In this document: positions 1 through 14,100 of the stretch, one piece after another
Numbering within the stretch: the first letter of the stretch is position 1
Layout of the letters: every line of letters begins with the position of its first letter
Origin: Pogona vitticeps
Lineage: Eukaryota > Chordata > Lepidosauria > Squamata > Agamidae
DNA: 64,000 nucleotides
Assembly (NCBI RefSeq): GCF_051106095.1
Contig: NC_135783.1
Coordinates: 63,360,447-63,424,446, forward strand
Reading direction: 5' to 3'
Notes under the pieces: generated by a model
Databases searched by the model: none
Seen by the model: only the letters and a program-made list of their open reading frames with translations
Told to the model about the DNA's origin: nothing
Position numbers and translations under genes: made by a program

Positions 1-480
1 GTGTGGCCTTGTGATGTCACAGGAGGTAGGAGCCTCTCTAACAATGGCAAAACAATGTCCCTGCATGCATATGTAAGGGATTGTGAGAGGCATTGTGGGT
101 GCCCTGTACTACCTCATAAATCTTTCAGCATTCCAAAAACATTCTTTGAGACTAAGGAACATATCTGCAAAGGAAGCTTTGTTTACCGCTTAATGTCTAA
201 TCACAAAACAAAGCATGCTAATTTGTCAGGTACAGGAGGTATAAAAACGTTATACTGTGACAACCAGATGTTCTGATTCTTAGCACTTAAGGAATTCCAT
301 TTTCCTGTCATAGATCATCTGTCCTGCATAGTTTGGCCTTAATAAAGCTGATTAGCTTCTTCCTCCTCTCTTCTTTGCAGTATGGTTAGCTTCTGCTCCA
401 AGTGAACCCAGCAGATCCATTGGACATTAATTTTCTTACTCTTCAACTGCAGGATTCTTGGCCAATATTAATGTACCATA
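1..480. other. Intergenic DNA downstream of gene 1, nothing recognised
   Basis: No coding exon, RNA gene or known repeat was recognised. The 91-codon open stretch from base 1 has no recognisable domain and is probably chance. Confidence 0.4.
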
Positions 481-488
481 GTAGTAAT

Positions 489-1343
489 TAGAGATGGGGA
501 TGAATATAAAAATGGAGCAGCTTTTTTGACGAAAATAGCTGATTTGTTAAATATTTGTCCCTTGATATTGATATGAAGGGATGAATTACCCGTTTTTATT
601 CGTCCTTATTAAAAAAACAAAAACAAAAACCCATTCTGCCTACCAGCCACTGATCAACCGATTGGAGGCCGATAGGTAGCCGCCACCCCCACAGCCACCA
701 ACCCCACAGCCTACCCTCCAACCCTTCCTCTCCCTACCTTAGCCCATATCATCATCCCTTTACCTTAATTGCTGCTGCTGAGGTTCTTCAGTTGCCCTCC
801 CAGCCACTGCATGTAAAAAGGGAGACTGGCTGCCCTTTGCAAAGATGGCAGCTGCAGCTTCCCTACCCTAAATGAAGCTGCAGCCACCATCTTTGCAAAG
901 GGCAGCCAGTCTCCCTTTTTATATGCCATGGCTGGGAGGCCACATGAAGACCTCAGCAGCGGCGATTAAGGTAATGGGTGTCGATGAGGGTGGGGTAGGG
1001 GCTAAGGTAGGGAGAGGAAGGGGTTGGGGGTAGGCTTTGGGTTGGGTGGCTGTGGGGGGGTGGCTGCCTGTCAGCTGCTGAATAGCTGATTGGCGGCCAG
1101 TAAGCAGAATGGTTGTTGGTGTTTTTTTTTTAATAGGAAGAACGTGTCAGCTGGGTTGGGGAGGTGAGGTGGAGGGGGCGGTGGCAGCAGGGGTGTTTTT
1201 TTTTAATAACCCCCCCCCCAATCAATGAATAACTTTGTTATTCATCGCTTCATGGGGGCAACTTCGTGCTTCATGAATCGTCAAGTTTTGACAACTTACA
1301 AAGCGGGAGGACTCGACAAAATGGTGAGTTGTCCCCATCTCTA
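489..1343. mobile_element. hAT-type non-autonomous DNA transposon (copy 1)
   Basis: The element begins TAGAGATGGGGAT and ends with the inverse (ATCCCCATCTCTA less a base). It is flanked by a perfect 8-bp direct repeat GTAGTAAT at 481-488 and 1344-1351. An 8-bp target duplication with TAGAGATG-type ends is typical of the hAT superfamily. No transposase reading frame is visible. Nearly all of the interior is one large inverted repeat, listed separately. Confidence 0.85.
600..1146. repeat. Large foldback (inverted repeat) inside the hAT element
   Basis: The arms run about 600-860 and 874-1146, around a loop of roughly 13 bases (ccctaccctaaat). The inner arms are close to perfect: gctgccctttgcaaagatgg on one side matches ccatctttgcaaagggcagc on the other. 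Divergence increases outwards. The transcript would fold into a hairpin of about 260 bp. Confidence 0.85.
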
Positions 1344-1351
1344 GTAGTAAT

Positions 1352-2100
1352 ATATTTGACTCCAAAACCAGGAGACTTAACACAACTGCTGGTCAAGGGT
1401 AACTTCCAAAGCAGTAAAACTATCATTTAACAAGAACATTTCTTAAGGATTTCTAAGGTAATTATAGAACTAATGAATTGTTTTCAACAGATGTAAACAC
1501 TTTACACAGAATAGCTTTTACACAGAAAACAAAAACAACACTTCTTTTAAGGTTACTATTTCTGACTAGTTTACTGACTTAGGCAAGGTTTGCATAATAC
1601 CCCCAAGATACTTGTGGCTAATTGGTGAGGTACAGGAGTGCATCTTAGTTGTATAATTGTACAAATCTGAGACATGCTCCCAGCACCCCATCTATTAACC
1701 ACAATTAGCTGTGACAGGTTACACAAACCTCAAACAAACACCTTTAGGATTCTGGCCCCTGTTAATTCAAGTTTGGAACAATGGGGTGGAAGGGAGAAGA
1801 AAGCTGAGTTAATCCCTGACCCAAGACTGACCCAAGAAAGAACAAGCTTTCACTAGAGGACATTGATTTGCATTTAAATGATTTTTAAAAAGTTTATTAA
1901 GTTACAGCTCTATGCAATATTTTGAAAAAAAATCATGGTGATTAAAAACCCATTAGTCACTATTTCATTTACTCTTTGTTGATTAAAAGTAGACATGAAT
2001 GGGAGTAAAGAGGGCCATAAAGCATTGTCAGTTCAGAGTCTATTACAAAGTATAAATTACTCTGTGGATACACAGATAAAAGTTCATTCTCATAAAGATG
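1352..2100. other. Intergenic DNA, nothing recognised
   Basis: AT-rich sequence without exon-like or recognisable repeat signals. Confidence 0.4.
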
Positions 2101-2104
2101 CAAG

Positions 2105-2850
2105 GAATAGATATTTATTTAATTATCCTTCCAGACTCTGAGCTGATCTTGGGTCAGTCCAATGGAGGTATGGATTTTATTATTTATATACACAGATAAA
2201 ATAAGCCATGAGATAGTGAAAATACTTCACCAAATATCGAGGCCCTAAACCATTTAGGGCTTTATACGTAAGCATCAAAACTATGAAGTCAATGCAGAAC
2301 CGAAAGGGTAGCCAGTGCAATGCAGCCAGAATAGGAGAAATATGATGATACAGTGGTGCCCCGCATAGCGAGGTTAATCTGTTCCAGATTAACCTTCGCT
2401 ATGGGGAAACATCGCTATGCGTTCCAAATGGGCCCAAAACTCACCATTCTGTGATGTTCCCCCATGTTCCGCCGGCCATTTTGGGTGTTCTGGTGGCCAT
2501 TTTGGGTGTTCTGGCGGTCATTTTGGGTGGTTCTGGTGGCCATTTTGGCTCTTCCTGCCACCGCTGAACAGCTGTTCCCCCTTGCTATGTGAAGAAACAT
2601 CGGTAAAATCCGCATCGGTATGCGGATTCATCGTTAAACGGTGTGCTCGTTATGCGAGGCACCACTGTATTTTCTCAATGCACTGAGGAGTCTGGCTCAA
2701 CCTTAAAGGTAGCCCCATGTAGAGCACATTACAGTGGTCTAATCTTGAGATTACGAGCGCATTACCCAAGGTAGTGAGTGACCTAAAATCAAGATAGGGT
2801 CGCAGCTGGGCTCTCCACCCAAGATGAAAACAGGACTCAGCCAATCCTGA
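2105..2850 (-). repeat. Old interspersed LINE-like repeat, split by a TA-flanked element
   Basis: Phrases such as ccctaaaccatttagggctt, cagccagtgcaatgcagcc and gtagccccatgtagagca are typical of a repeat common in squamate and bird genomes. It is continuous on both sides of a younger insertion at 2351-2667. The family was not assigned; strand is a guess. Confidence 0.5.
2351..2667. mobile_element. Tigger/pogo-like MITE, TA-flanked
   Basis: Terminal inverted repeats read cagtggtgccccgcat and atgcgaggcaccactg, and TA dinucleotides lie at both ends (2349-2350, 2668-2669). TA target duplication and CAGTGGTGCC ends fit the Tc1/mariner superfamily, pogo/Tigger branch. No transposase is present. Related copies lie at 13629, 17230, 25503 and 44006. 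Confidence 0.75.
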
Positions 2851-3500
2851 GGGGGCTGCTGTTGCTCCTGCCTTGGCAACTCACCACATGCTGCTGGGCC
2901 TTTATGACATCACAGGGGGCCCACCTCTCTGCCTGCAGATAAAAGGGGCTCGAGAGGCAGGGCAGGTGACCAGAGGAGAGGAGAATGGCCAGAGAGCAGT
3001 CCAGCAAGAGAGTGGCTGCTGGGGACACAGACCTTGTCAACCAGGCAAGTTCTCTATTGAACTTGCTAAGTAGGCTTACTTTTAAAAATCTTTCAGGGTT
3101 TTCTTTTCTGTTAAAACATTTATTTCCGCTCTGACCCTTGCAGAAAACAATTGGCTGCCACAACACAACATTTTTAGTAAAAGGCCTGCGTCCCACCTCT
3201 TCACTGTGAAACAGCCACATCAAAAAATGGGGTAGGAAGATTTCTTCAAAGCTTGGGGGGCGTGTTTAAATTTATTGTTTTAAAAGGAGATACGTTATAG
3301 CACATCATTAAAATGTCAGGGTGTTAAAAAGAAAAGAAAGGCTACATACTTAAAGTCTTGGCTATGTTTGCCTTTTTCTGCTCACATCATGTTGTACAGT
3401 GTGACCTGATGTCTGTTTTATAGCAAACTTTTTTCACACACTTCTCTGTGCAAGGCTGGCTAGTTTCCTCTAGCCTCCATTGTGTGTTTATATATATACA
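2850..3500. other. Intergenic DNA with a TATA-like stretch
   Basis: No exon was recognised. A GC-richer patch at about 2880-3060 holds the TATA-like string ATAAAAGG near 2939; it could be an old LTR or a chance promoter-like site. The remainder is AT-rich and unassigned. Confidence 0.3.
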
Positions 3501-3503
3501 ATG

Positions 3504-4257
<754 letters not shown>

Positions 4258-4448
4258 TTTGTAGATAAATAGGGACCACCTCGGTGGGAAGGTAACAGCG
4301 TTCCATGTCTAAGTCGCACTGGCCATGTGACCATGGAAGATTGTTTTCAGACAAACACTGGCTCTACAGCTTGGAAACGGGGATGAGCACCACCCCCCAG
4401 AGTCGAACACGACTGGACAAAAGTTGTCAAGGGGAACCTTTACCTTTG
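4258..4448 (+). mobile_element. Sauria-type SINE, 5'-truncated
   Basis: It matches the central and 3' part of the full SINE copies at 9842 and 28597, including gataaatagggaccacctcg, agagtcgaacacgactggac and the tail ggggaacctttaccttt. The tRNA-like head is absent. The 3' tail resembles the BovB LINE tail, as is known for Sauria SINEs. Confidence 0.85.
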
Positions 4449-4924
4449 GCCAGAATGCATGGCCTTAATTGATTCAAAGTCAGTCAACTAGCTGTGCCTT
4501 CAAACTTTCGAAATACATTGTTAAAACAGCACATATGTATAACTCTTCACAAACCTCATTCTTTCAAGTGGGAACATATGTTTATTGTTGGGATTATATT
4601 GGACTGACTCCAACAGAATCTTAGCATCAAATTGCAGATGTGGCTGCAGTCCTCTGCACAGTTAGGCTGCAGAACTGTGACACCTTCAGATTTCAATAGA
4701 ATTTAAAAAGCCCATCCTGTGGGTTTCACCATTCAAAATAAATTAAAGAGAAATTGCTGCAATTGCATCACACATTAGAATGACACAGGACGCAAAATGG
4801 CTCCATGAACTTACTTTACTCAAAGATCAAATGCACGAAGAAACAAAGCAAAGTGTCTTTGGAGACAGCTCAGCAAAGATGGACTTCATCATGAGCTGGG
4901 GTAGATGGTGGGGTGGCTGCCTCC
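4449..4924. other. 3' flank of SULT gene 1
   Basis: This lies just downstream, on the minus strand, of the stop codon of gene 1 and should hold its 3' UTR. No clear AATAAA-type signal was assigned and no repeat was recognised. Confidence 0.4.
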
Positions 4925-5055
4925 TCACATCTTGCAATAAACCTCGTAATTAATTTTAGCTCCTAGTTTAGTGCGAGCTAAACACTCCTCAAATTTTCTG
5001 TCCATTTCTTGGTTCTGGGAGTCTGAGAACAAGCTTCTCCAGTCACCAACAGATC
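4925..5055 (-). CDS. SULT6B1: Gene 1 exon 7 (terminal)
   Basis: Starts after an AG acceptor (cacag) and completes a Gly codon split with exon 6. It encodes SVGDWRSLF (3' end of the PAPS loop) through INYEVYCKM and a TGA stop at 4925-4927. Its 42 residues are the normal family length. Confidence 0.92.
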
Positions 5056-8000
5056 CTGTGAACATTTTACAAACAATGAGTGAATACCGCGTACCCAGTA
5101 GAATGATGTGTTCAAAAAGTTATTATACTAGGCCATCTCCATTTTCAATTTTATTAAGAATTGTAAACAAATGAGAGGCTTTCCCTACTCCCCAGATCAC
5201 ATAACACAACAAAAGTGACTTTCAAATAGAATGACTGTTGTTATGTGTTATAACACAGATCATTTATCTCAGTGGTTGGAGTCTTGGGCTAGGACTTGGG
5301 AACAAGGTCCAGGCCAGCAGGACCTTGTTCTCACATTCTTTGAGATTTCAAGGCCAAACCTTGGGCAAGATAATGCCTTGTGATGTCATGAGGGTTTCAT
5401 GAAACCACAAAAGATGGGTCGTTATGTAATCATTGCAAAATATGTATGTCTAAGTGTGTATGTAAGTGAGTGAGACAGACATTGTAGATTTCCTGAAGTA
5501 CCTCCTAAACATATACTGTGCACAACACAAATTAGATATGGACTGAATTAGTGCAGCCCTGTATCACTGAGAATTGGAAGAAGATAGGAAGCCAGATATT
5601 GAAGCCATCACACATGATAAAATTAAACTTTTTCCTCTTCTGGCTTATTATAATTTGTCATCAAGTCTGGAAACTTAAGGAAGCATAACAGTCACCTGTG
5701 AGTCCACCCAGCACCCTCAAACCTGGCAATCAAAGCTGGAATACCCACGTTCAAGTCCCACCGAGCTATGAAACTTACTGGTCTCAGGCTGAACAAAGTT
5801 ATTGTGAGAATAAAGTGGGGCCATGTAGATCTTCTTGAATACATTGGAGGAAAAGCACGATAAAAACATAACTTCTTGTTGTTTTTCTTCTCTTAGCAGA
5901 GTTTGGGCATCCTTCTGGCTATATTAACTCTACATGTGACAACTCTAAACAATGTTTTGCTGGATCCAGACCAATAAGAAACTTCTTACACATCTTTGCC
6001 CAGCTTTGTTGAATGAACTGCTGACACAATCAGCACTTTTTGTTTCTTACCACATGACCAAAGTATTACAATTTTCTCTATAAGAGATATTGGTTTCCTA
6101 GTCTTCATTCGTCTTAGTACTTTGTACACGATTTACTCTCTCAAACCAAGAAATTCCTGGCATCCTGGATATATCAATATTTAAAATGCATCTACTTTCT
6201 TATATCTACCTGTATTAAAGTTCATTATTCCATGTAGAACCACAGCATGATCAAAGCCAATTTTAAGTTTCTGTCACATACAGTATTACATTCCACAGCT
6301 TAAAGAAGCTACTCTAGGCCATTACTATTAAATGGCATATCTACAATTGAAGAATGATGGAATGAGTCCCCAGATATCATCCTACCACAGTTCAGCTATG
6401 CAGGGCATCTGAATTTATTTGTATTCATTCTTCCTAAAAGTAACTTCCCAGGCTGTGAAAGGGGCAGCAGGAATATGGCTCATTCAAGGTCTGAGGTATA
6501 TTTGACAAAGCCCCATCTGGTGGTTGTACTCCTGTGTCCGTGGTCCCCTTTAAAAAGGTAGATGGTGAGTTAAGTGTAGCGAACACTCTGTCTTCCTATA
6601 TATATAATGTTATTGGCCAGGAGGCGGAGCCAGAGAAACTATTGGGGAGGGGAGAGTCAGATTCTAGTTAGTTCAGTCAGAGTCAGAGAGACGGAGTTTG
6701 GAGCTTTGAGGCAGAGAGAGTGTTTAAGGAGTGATTAGTCAGAGAGTGACCTGTATTAAGATAGAAGAGGTTAAAGTAAAATACTGAAGCTTTGGGTAAC
6801 TTTAAGAATTTGCTTAAGAACTATTCCTAAAACAACTTGTAATCAATAAATCGGTTTCTGTTCAAAAGTTCAGTACTGAATGGACCTCAGCCTTTCATAG
6901 GAAACATAGGTTGATAAAGAGATCAATTGATGGCAGCGTGTTAAAGGGCGCGTTGGAATACTTGAGTGAGTTCTTTGTTTGGTGAAACAAGCAGGGGCCA
7001 CGGGGTAAATGCCACACTAAGTGTTACTAAATTGAACCTGCCAATAGGGCAGGCACCAGCAGTTGCTTCTTACCATCACTTAGAAAAAAAATGGGCAGAC
7101 ATTAGTGGTAACATCAGACTTGAGCTACCATGAAATGGGCTCCCATCACCACTATGGTCCTTAATCATTTCTGAACTGAAAGTATTCAGTCACATGCATT
7201 TTTATTGTGCAGTTTTTAAACGGAATAAGCAAACAATTGGGAGGGGCACTCGGGAGCCATGCAACCACTGGCATGGAGGTTTTACTATTGTCCTATATAT
7301 CAATGGTCCCCAACCTTGGGCCTCCAGATGTTCTTGGACTTCAACTCAAAGAAATCCTGGCCAGCAGAGGTGGTGGTGAAGGCTTCTGGGAGTTGTCATC
7401 CAAGAAGTTCTGGAGGCCCAAGGTTGGGTACCGCTGCTATAGAGCCTGCCAGCCTTTGGAGCATCTCTAACACAACCCTTATAGAAACATGCACTGGAAT
7501 AGCCTGATACGTAAAAGACAAAAGCAGTGATTACTTTTTAGGAAGGTGTAGATGAACTTTCTGCCCCTCCTCTCACTGTATACTCCTAAAATTTACCTTT
7601 GCGAAAAATAATGTCTGTAAATTTTCCAAGAGTGTTTGGTCCATTCTCCATCATGACTTTGAAGCTGCTCTTTTCGATAACCTTTTGAATCTCTTCTTCA
7701 TTCAGAGAATACCCAAGGAAGGCAGCTATTTTTTTCAGTCCTAAATTTGGATTCTGCATTTTTAAAAAAAAAAAAAAAAGATAGCAAATTGCATGTCTTA
7801 ACATAATACATTCATGCTAGACAATATGGTCTCCCATTAAACAAACTTCACACTGAAGCTGAGAATAGATGTGTTAAGAAAGGAAATATTACACCAGTTC
7901 ATTTGAAGTCAGTCCAGAATCCTTTGCTCTCATTGCAAAAATGAAATTCAGATATTAATTATTCTAATACATTTACCATTTCTGCAATGGTTTGGAGAGA

Positions 8001-11000
8001 AACTTTATTTGACCTTCACATCCAGGAGCCAATGTTAAGCTCACCTCCTTTAGCTCTTCATAAATTAGGGCTGTGACATTTTCATCATCAATATACTTGT
8101 CCCATTCTTTGATATAGTCAAAGTAGGATCCCCAACCCACTGAAGAAAAAGAAAAAGGATTACATTTCACAACATTTCAATTCTAATGCTTGACTATTTC
8201 AAGTTACTTGAAATATCCCCAAATGTATTCCATTTAATAAATGTCAATCAGTCAGTCAGTCATTTGCTTACTGAGCCACATAACCATGGATTATTCTTTA
8301 CCGACAAGAGAGAAAAAATTAAAAAACATTAATCAATCCTCAGTATTCACAGCTTGCTGCAAATGTTTGAAACCTTTGCTTCAATACACAGTAATTTACA
8401 TTTACTGGGCTAATCTATCAAACATTATTTTAAATATACCATATTTTCCCATTTATAACACATACAAACACACACACCATTTATAAGAAGCCCCCCCCCC
8501 CACTTTTCTAACCCCCAAATTAAGATAACTTAGTTTTGAAGATTCATCCTCTGGACTAAGAATGGTCAGACATTTTGGGTCCCTGTTGAATCTGAGCCTA
8601 CAGGCTCCACCTCCAAGGAGGTGTGTTCCAATTGGTTTGTTCAGGATCAGCTGACGTCAGTTCCATAAGGCTCATGATTGGAGGAAGCTAAGTCTCCTGG
8701 CTGTAGGAAGTTATGCTTCATGACTGAAGGAAGCGTGTTTACAGAGGCAAGGTATGTGCTGTTATGTTCTCATCTCAGCTTACTTCCATGTATAAAATGC
8801 ACCTCAATTTTTAGTGTAATGGTTTCAGGGAAAAGTAGCATCTTATACATGGAAAATACGGTATGCATCTTTTCCTTAAACCATATTGGCCCTCAATAGT
8901 AAAGTACAGTAGCATCTGTTATATTTTAGATTTTAGTGCATTCTTAGGTTCAAAGATTAAAATATTTTCAATCCAGTTCTTTTCCCAGTTCAGTTCTGAT
9001 TCTTTTCTAAACAGTTCTAGAAAAAAATTAACTAATCTGCAAATATAAAAGCAAGCCATGCACTGTCCTTTTCTTAATACAGTTGCCTGTACAATATATC
9101 TTGCTGCTGTTGGATCCAATCCTTACAGAAGCAGGGTAAACAGAACTAGTGCATAGCAGGGCTAATAAAGGACTAGAATCCCAAAGACAAGTGCTTGATA
9201 GAAATCATGTTGCTGAATTATCAACCAACTGAAGTTTTTGAATCATAATCAAGATAATCCTCATGTAAAGCGAATTGCACTATACAACACTCCTGACAAT
9301 GGCTAAATTCTGCCCTTCTGTGATAGGATGTAGCTGGCTTATCAGCTGAAGCTAACAGGGAAAAACCCACACTTGGCTACTGCAGCCAAGCAGACATCAA
9401 AATGTACTTATGGATTCTACAGGATTCTGACTAATCTCTGAAAATCTGTTGGCCTTATTCTGTTTGGAATTGTTCCATGACACAAGGATACCTTTCCCAT
9501 TCATAAAATCGGTGAAAAATGAATCCCATGTTAATGTGGGAAAAATTGACATCTTGTTGATAAAATGAAAATAAGACACCAGTGTATCTTTTGGGTTTCG
9601 AATCAGCACCAGTACCTGAAAGACAAAGAAAGAAAAGTTTGATTTTCTTTAACAATGCAATTTATTAATAACTAAAGCCTGAGTAACTAACAGAGAAGAG
9701 TTCTCAATTAATACTCCCATTTCCTTAATCATGCATGTTCCTCAAACCCTAGTAAATGGTATTATATCATGTGAAACTTGAAGATCCATTTCAATGGTTT
9801 TCCAGATCAGTCACTCCAAGAACATATTTACATGCCTGTATGACGTGGTGGCGCTACGGGATAAACCGCAGAAGCCTGTGCTGCAGGGTCAGAAGACCAA
9901 GCAGTCGTAAGATCGAATCCACATGATGGAGTGAGCGCCCGTCGCTTGTCCCAGCTGCCGCCAACCTAGTGGTTCGAAAGCATGCAAATGCAAATAGATA
10001 AATAGGAACCACCTCGGTGGTAAGGTAACAGCGTTCCGTGTCTAAGTCACACTGGCCATATGACCACGGAAGATTGTCTTCAGACAAAATGGGGATGAGC
10101 ACCGCCCCCTAGAGTCGAACACGACTGGACAAAAATTGTCAAGGGGAACCTTTACCTTTACCTTTTATGACTATTAGAATACACCGTTGCTGTGCAGGAG
10201 AATGTGTCACTTTCATTCAGGTGGGAATAGGAAACATCATTAGAGATGTGGACAAATTTTAAAAATGGCAATTCATTTTGATCCGTTATTCGTTAAGGTT
10301 AACAGATCAATGGATACGAATATACAAATATTCTTTGACGAATCGATGAATCGATCCTTCCATTTGTCTGCATTTTAAATGGCTATAACACTGGCCCTGA
10401 AGACCTAGAGACACCAAATTTGCAGGAAAGCTTCCTCAGACAATTTTCTACAATTCCTGAAAGGTTGGTAAACATTGGATCATGGACGCCCAGGTTATAT
10501 CAACAGAAAGAGGAACCCCCCCCAGGAAAGCTTCCCCCAGGTACCGAGAGACTCCAGAATCACAACAGAACTTCCTATGTCTTTCCCCAACATGGCTTCC
10601 AATTTTGGTGAAGATTGGATATCAGAACTCTGAGTTTTTCACCCACAAATTGGGTCCCCTCAGGAGAGTGTACCACACGGCACAGAAGCCCATGGCATTG
10701 AGGGAGTTATATTTAGCCCTGGAAGAATGAGAGGCCAACCCACTGTGGCAGAGAAGCCAAAAAAGTCCTAAAAAACACACACACAAGTTTTAGAAGAAAA
10801 AGGAATGATGGATCCAGCCTCCCACCAAATTCCCTGAGAGACACAAGCGTCCCTAAAATGCACTTTTGAAAACTGAATAATCCTCCCACCTAGACACACA
10901 CACACACAACAAATTTGGGGAAAGGAAAAAATGATTCTCCTAAAATAAACTTTTGAAAACTGAATATAAAGGAAAAGAGATTCCACAGTCACACAACAAC

Positions 11001-11067
11001 AGTTCCCCACCTCCACCAGACAATACACACACACGCACACACACACACGCGCACACGCGCACACGCG

Positions 11068-11159
<92 letters not shown>

Positions 11160-14100
11160 CCTCCAGGAAAAAAAGTTTTGATTGATTTGAATTTGAAATA
11201 AAATTAAGCCCTTCTGAAGAAGTAGCCTAAGCTATCTGAAATCCCTCCCCAAATTCCCAGTAAAGTTGATGATTGATGATGAAAAAGAAAAATATAAGTC
11301 TTTGCTGCCACAAAAGCGAAACCGCAAGAGCACCAGCAAGCCAGCGAGTAGCAACTGTTCTCACTCCAGAGAGCATGAACAGAAGTGGGGAATGGCCAGA
11401 GGGGAAAAGCTTATATGAAACATCTGTAAAAGTAGATACACCTTTCAGCAGCGCTATTGGCTGCCAGACATGGCAAGCCAGGATCTCTGTCCTGATTGGC
11501 CAGAACTTCAAATTGTCGCAACCAAGCTCAGGGAGGCCCCTAAAAGGGGTCATGAATATAGACAAATATGAATGGATTGATGAATAAAACCAAGGAAATA
11601 TTCGTCAAGACATATTCATCCTAATTTAAAATTTTACAAATACGGATCGACGAATATATTCGTCAGAAAAACTGCGCCATTTTTATATTCATCCCCATCT
11701 CTAAACATCATCATAAAATCACAGAAAACTAGAACTGGAAGGAACCTCGTCATGAAGTCCAGTGCTGGGCTGAAGCAGGAAATCCACAGCTAAATATCTT
11801 TGCTGGATAGCAATCCAACCTCTGTTATAAGACTTCCAATGAAGAACAGTCCCAAAACATCTGAGGTGGTCCATTCTATTCTAACGAAGTTCTTCCATCT
11901 TTGAAGAAATATTCTTTAGATTGGTATTGGAATTAATATACTGATGAATGGATTAATCCCAACCTTCTAGTCTCTCACAGGCAATCCCAGAGATGGCCAA
12001 ATTAGTCAGCTGCTCTGCCACATAGTATTGAGTCCCAAACTAAAGTATCCTGGAGCAAAGTATATAAGATTTGTGGACTTACTTTGGCTTTGTTTTTGAA
12101 AATAGATTTGGGCAGGGTATCAGGAGTCAGATGTGTTACAATGATCCTTCTGGAAGGTAGTTTTTCCATCATCTTCAATTTAAAAGAAAGTGACAAAATT
12201 ATTGTCAGATGAAATGAAATCCTGTCACTGGGTACCCACCTGCAGGTGGGTGGGTGGAGGTGCTGCTTTTTTGGGAGGGGGTATCTGACAGGACCCTGCA
12301 CCCCTCCGTGCTAAAATTGCGTAGACACCAGAAAACCCTTCCTCCCATTCTTTGAAAAAATCCTCAGTGGGTGTCAAGGGGGAGCATCTTCAGGGCTTAA
12401 GTACAGTCTTGGAGGCATCATAGGAACTTGTGAGCCATGCTTTGTCCCTCTCCATCAATTTAATTGCTAACCTGTCCAATTGCAAAAAGGCATAAACATC
12501 AAAAGGATGCATACAAAGAATGTTCTTACAAAGTTGCCCTTTTTGTTCAGAAAATAATGCACTAGTGTATTTGACAACAGGTATACCAGGCATTTTACTG
12601 ACTGATTTCTGGTTGTGTTTTTTTTCCTCCCAGCCGACCAGAGAAGGGTGGCCTGTGTTGAATCTTATTTTGCCTTCAATGTAGAGATCTGCAGTTGTAA
12701 CAAAGATCTCCACATGCTGTTGTTTGCACATCCTGGTACCTTTTAAGGCGTATACGGTGCTTATTTGAATGCTCAACTAAAATGCCTCTGCCTTTTTGCT
12801 ATTCTGTTTCTAGAATATGAAAGTTAGAGAGGGTGAGATGGTTCAGTGAATGTCTCTGCCTCAAACCCCAAACTCCTTTTCTCTTCTCTGTCTCTCTGAC
12901 TGAACTCTTTAGACTCTGACTCTCCACTCCCTTCTAGTGTCTCTGGCTCCGCCTCCTGACAGCTCTCATTGGTACATGCAAATACCCTGCTGAATATTCA
13001 TACCAGGAGTGATCACTGCAATATTCATTTAGCAGTAAGGGCACAATGTTTTGTCACTAAGATGTTCTCTTTCCATGTGAAAAGTCATGATTTAATGTCA
13101 TTAAACTTGGGACCACACTCACCTTTAATTTATCTGCATGAACAAACTCAAGGCGTGGAGGCATCGCCAATTCGTTTTCAATATCAATTCTCTTGTTCTT
13201 TTCCTCTTCTGTATATTTTGCACCGATGTCTACCACATTGTTTAGGATCTTATCAAGCCAGTGGGTACCTGAAAAAGGGTGGAAAACCCTATGAGATATA
13301 TTCTGGAAGCTGATGCCCATAATAACCATGTGTAATTGCTACTTTTAAAAAATGTACACATGTAGATTTAAGCAGAGGAGGGATCCATAAATGCTTAAGG
13401 ATGCTGTCTCGGTGCTTCTTCACAGAGTTAGAAGTCTCAGTCTTCACCTAGCTGGAGCCCCAGTTGATGTCATAAAGCTGCTCCTAGATGGCAATCCAGC
13501 CTCTGCAAAAAAGCTTTAACAAAAGAGACTCAGACTAGCCTTCTGAGGCAATCTATTCCAGTCATCAAACCTCTAAAAGCTTATTTGAATTGTGTTTATT
13601 TGGATTTTGAATTTTTGTCATTTGAATACAGTGGTGCCTCGCTTAACGATGTTAATTCGTTCCAGTGAAATCGCTGTAGAGCGAAAACGTCGTCAAATGA
13701 AATAAAAAACCCATTGAAATGCATTGAAAACCGTCCAGTGCGTTCCAATTGGCTTAATACCTGCTCGTCCAGTGAAGATCCTCCATACGGCAGCCATTTT
13801 TGGTGCCTGTAAAGCGAGGAATCTGTCCTAGAAAACAGTGGGGGGCCATTTTCTTCAGCCAGTAGCCATTTTGAAACCCGATGATCAGCTGTTTGCTGAT
13901 CGTCATATAGTAAAAATAGGTTCCCAAAGCAGGGAATCAATCATCGCACAGCGAAAAAAACCCATTTAAAACATCATTTTGCAATCGCAAAATAATTGCA
14001 AAAATGTCAACGTAAAGCAGATTCGTCGTAGAGCGGGGTAATCGTCCAGTGGGGCACAACTGTATTGGCTAGTAGTAATACTTTCATCAGTTCAATATTT

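Larger units (their letters stand above)
5056..7596. other. Gene 1 intron 6, repeat-bearing
   Basis: Holds tRNA-SINE-like pieces near 5265-5425 and 5735-5875 (the latter with gttcaagtccca, a B-box-like string), an LTR-like fragment at about 6577-7020 and a foldback at 7296-7442. The remainder is unassigned AT-rich DNA. Confidence 0.5.
9616..12082. other. Gene 1 intron 3, almost all repeats
   Basis: Holds a full Sauria SINE (9842-10168), a hAT element (10241-11703) that includes an AC microsatellite, and a CR1-like fragment (11712-12000). Confidence 0.7.

Noticed and set aside
2880-3060. TATA-like ATAAAAGG with a possible short exon and donor-like gcaagt
   Set aside because: No coding potential follows, and a similar GC-rich style is common in old LTR pieces; too weak to call a promoter.
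9842-10168. tRNA-like boxes suggesting a tRNA gene
   Set aside because: The boxes belong to the head of a SINE; a cloverleaf with matched acceptor stem was not found. The same holds for 28597 and 51030.
10768-11201. Long open frames of alternating Cys-Val or Thr-His across the AC microsatellite
   Set aside because: They are translations of a simple repeat, open on both strands, without composition or motifs of a protein.
12390-12776. 128-codon minus-strand open stretch in gene 1 intron 2
   Set aside because: No recognised domain; it lies beside an LTR-like fossil piece and is probably part of it or chance.
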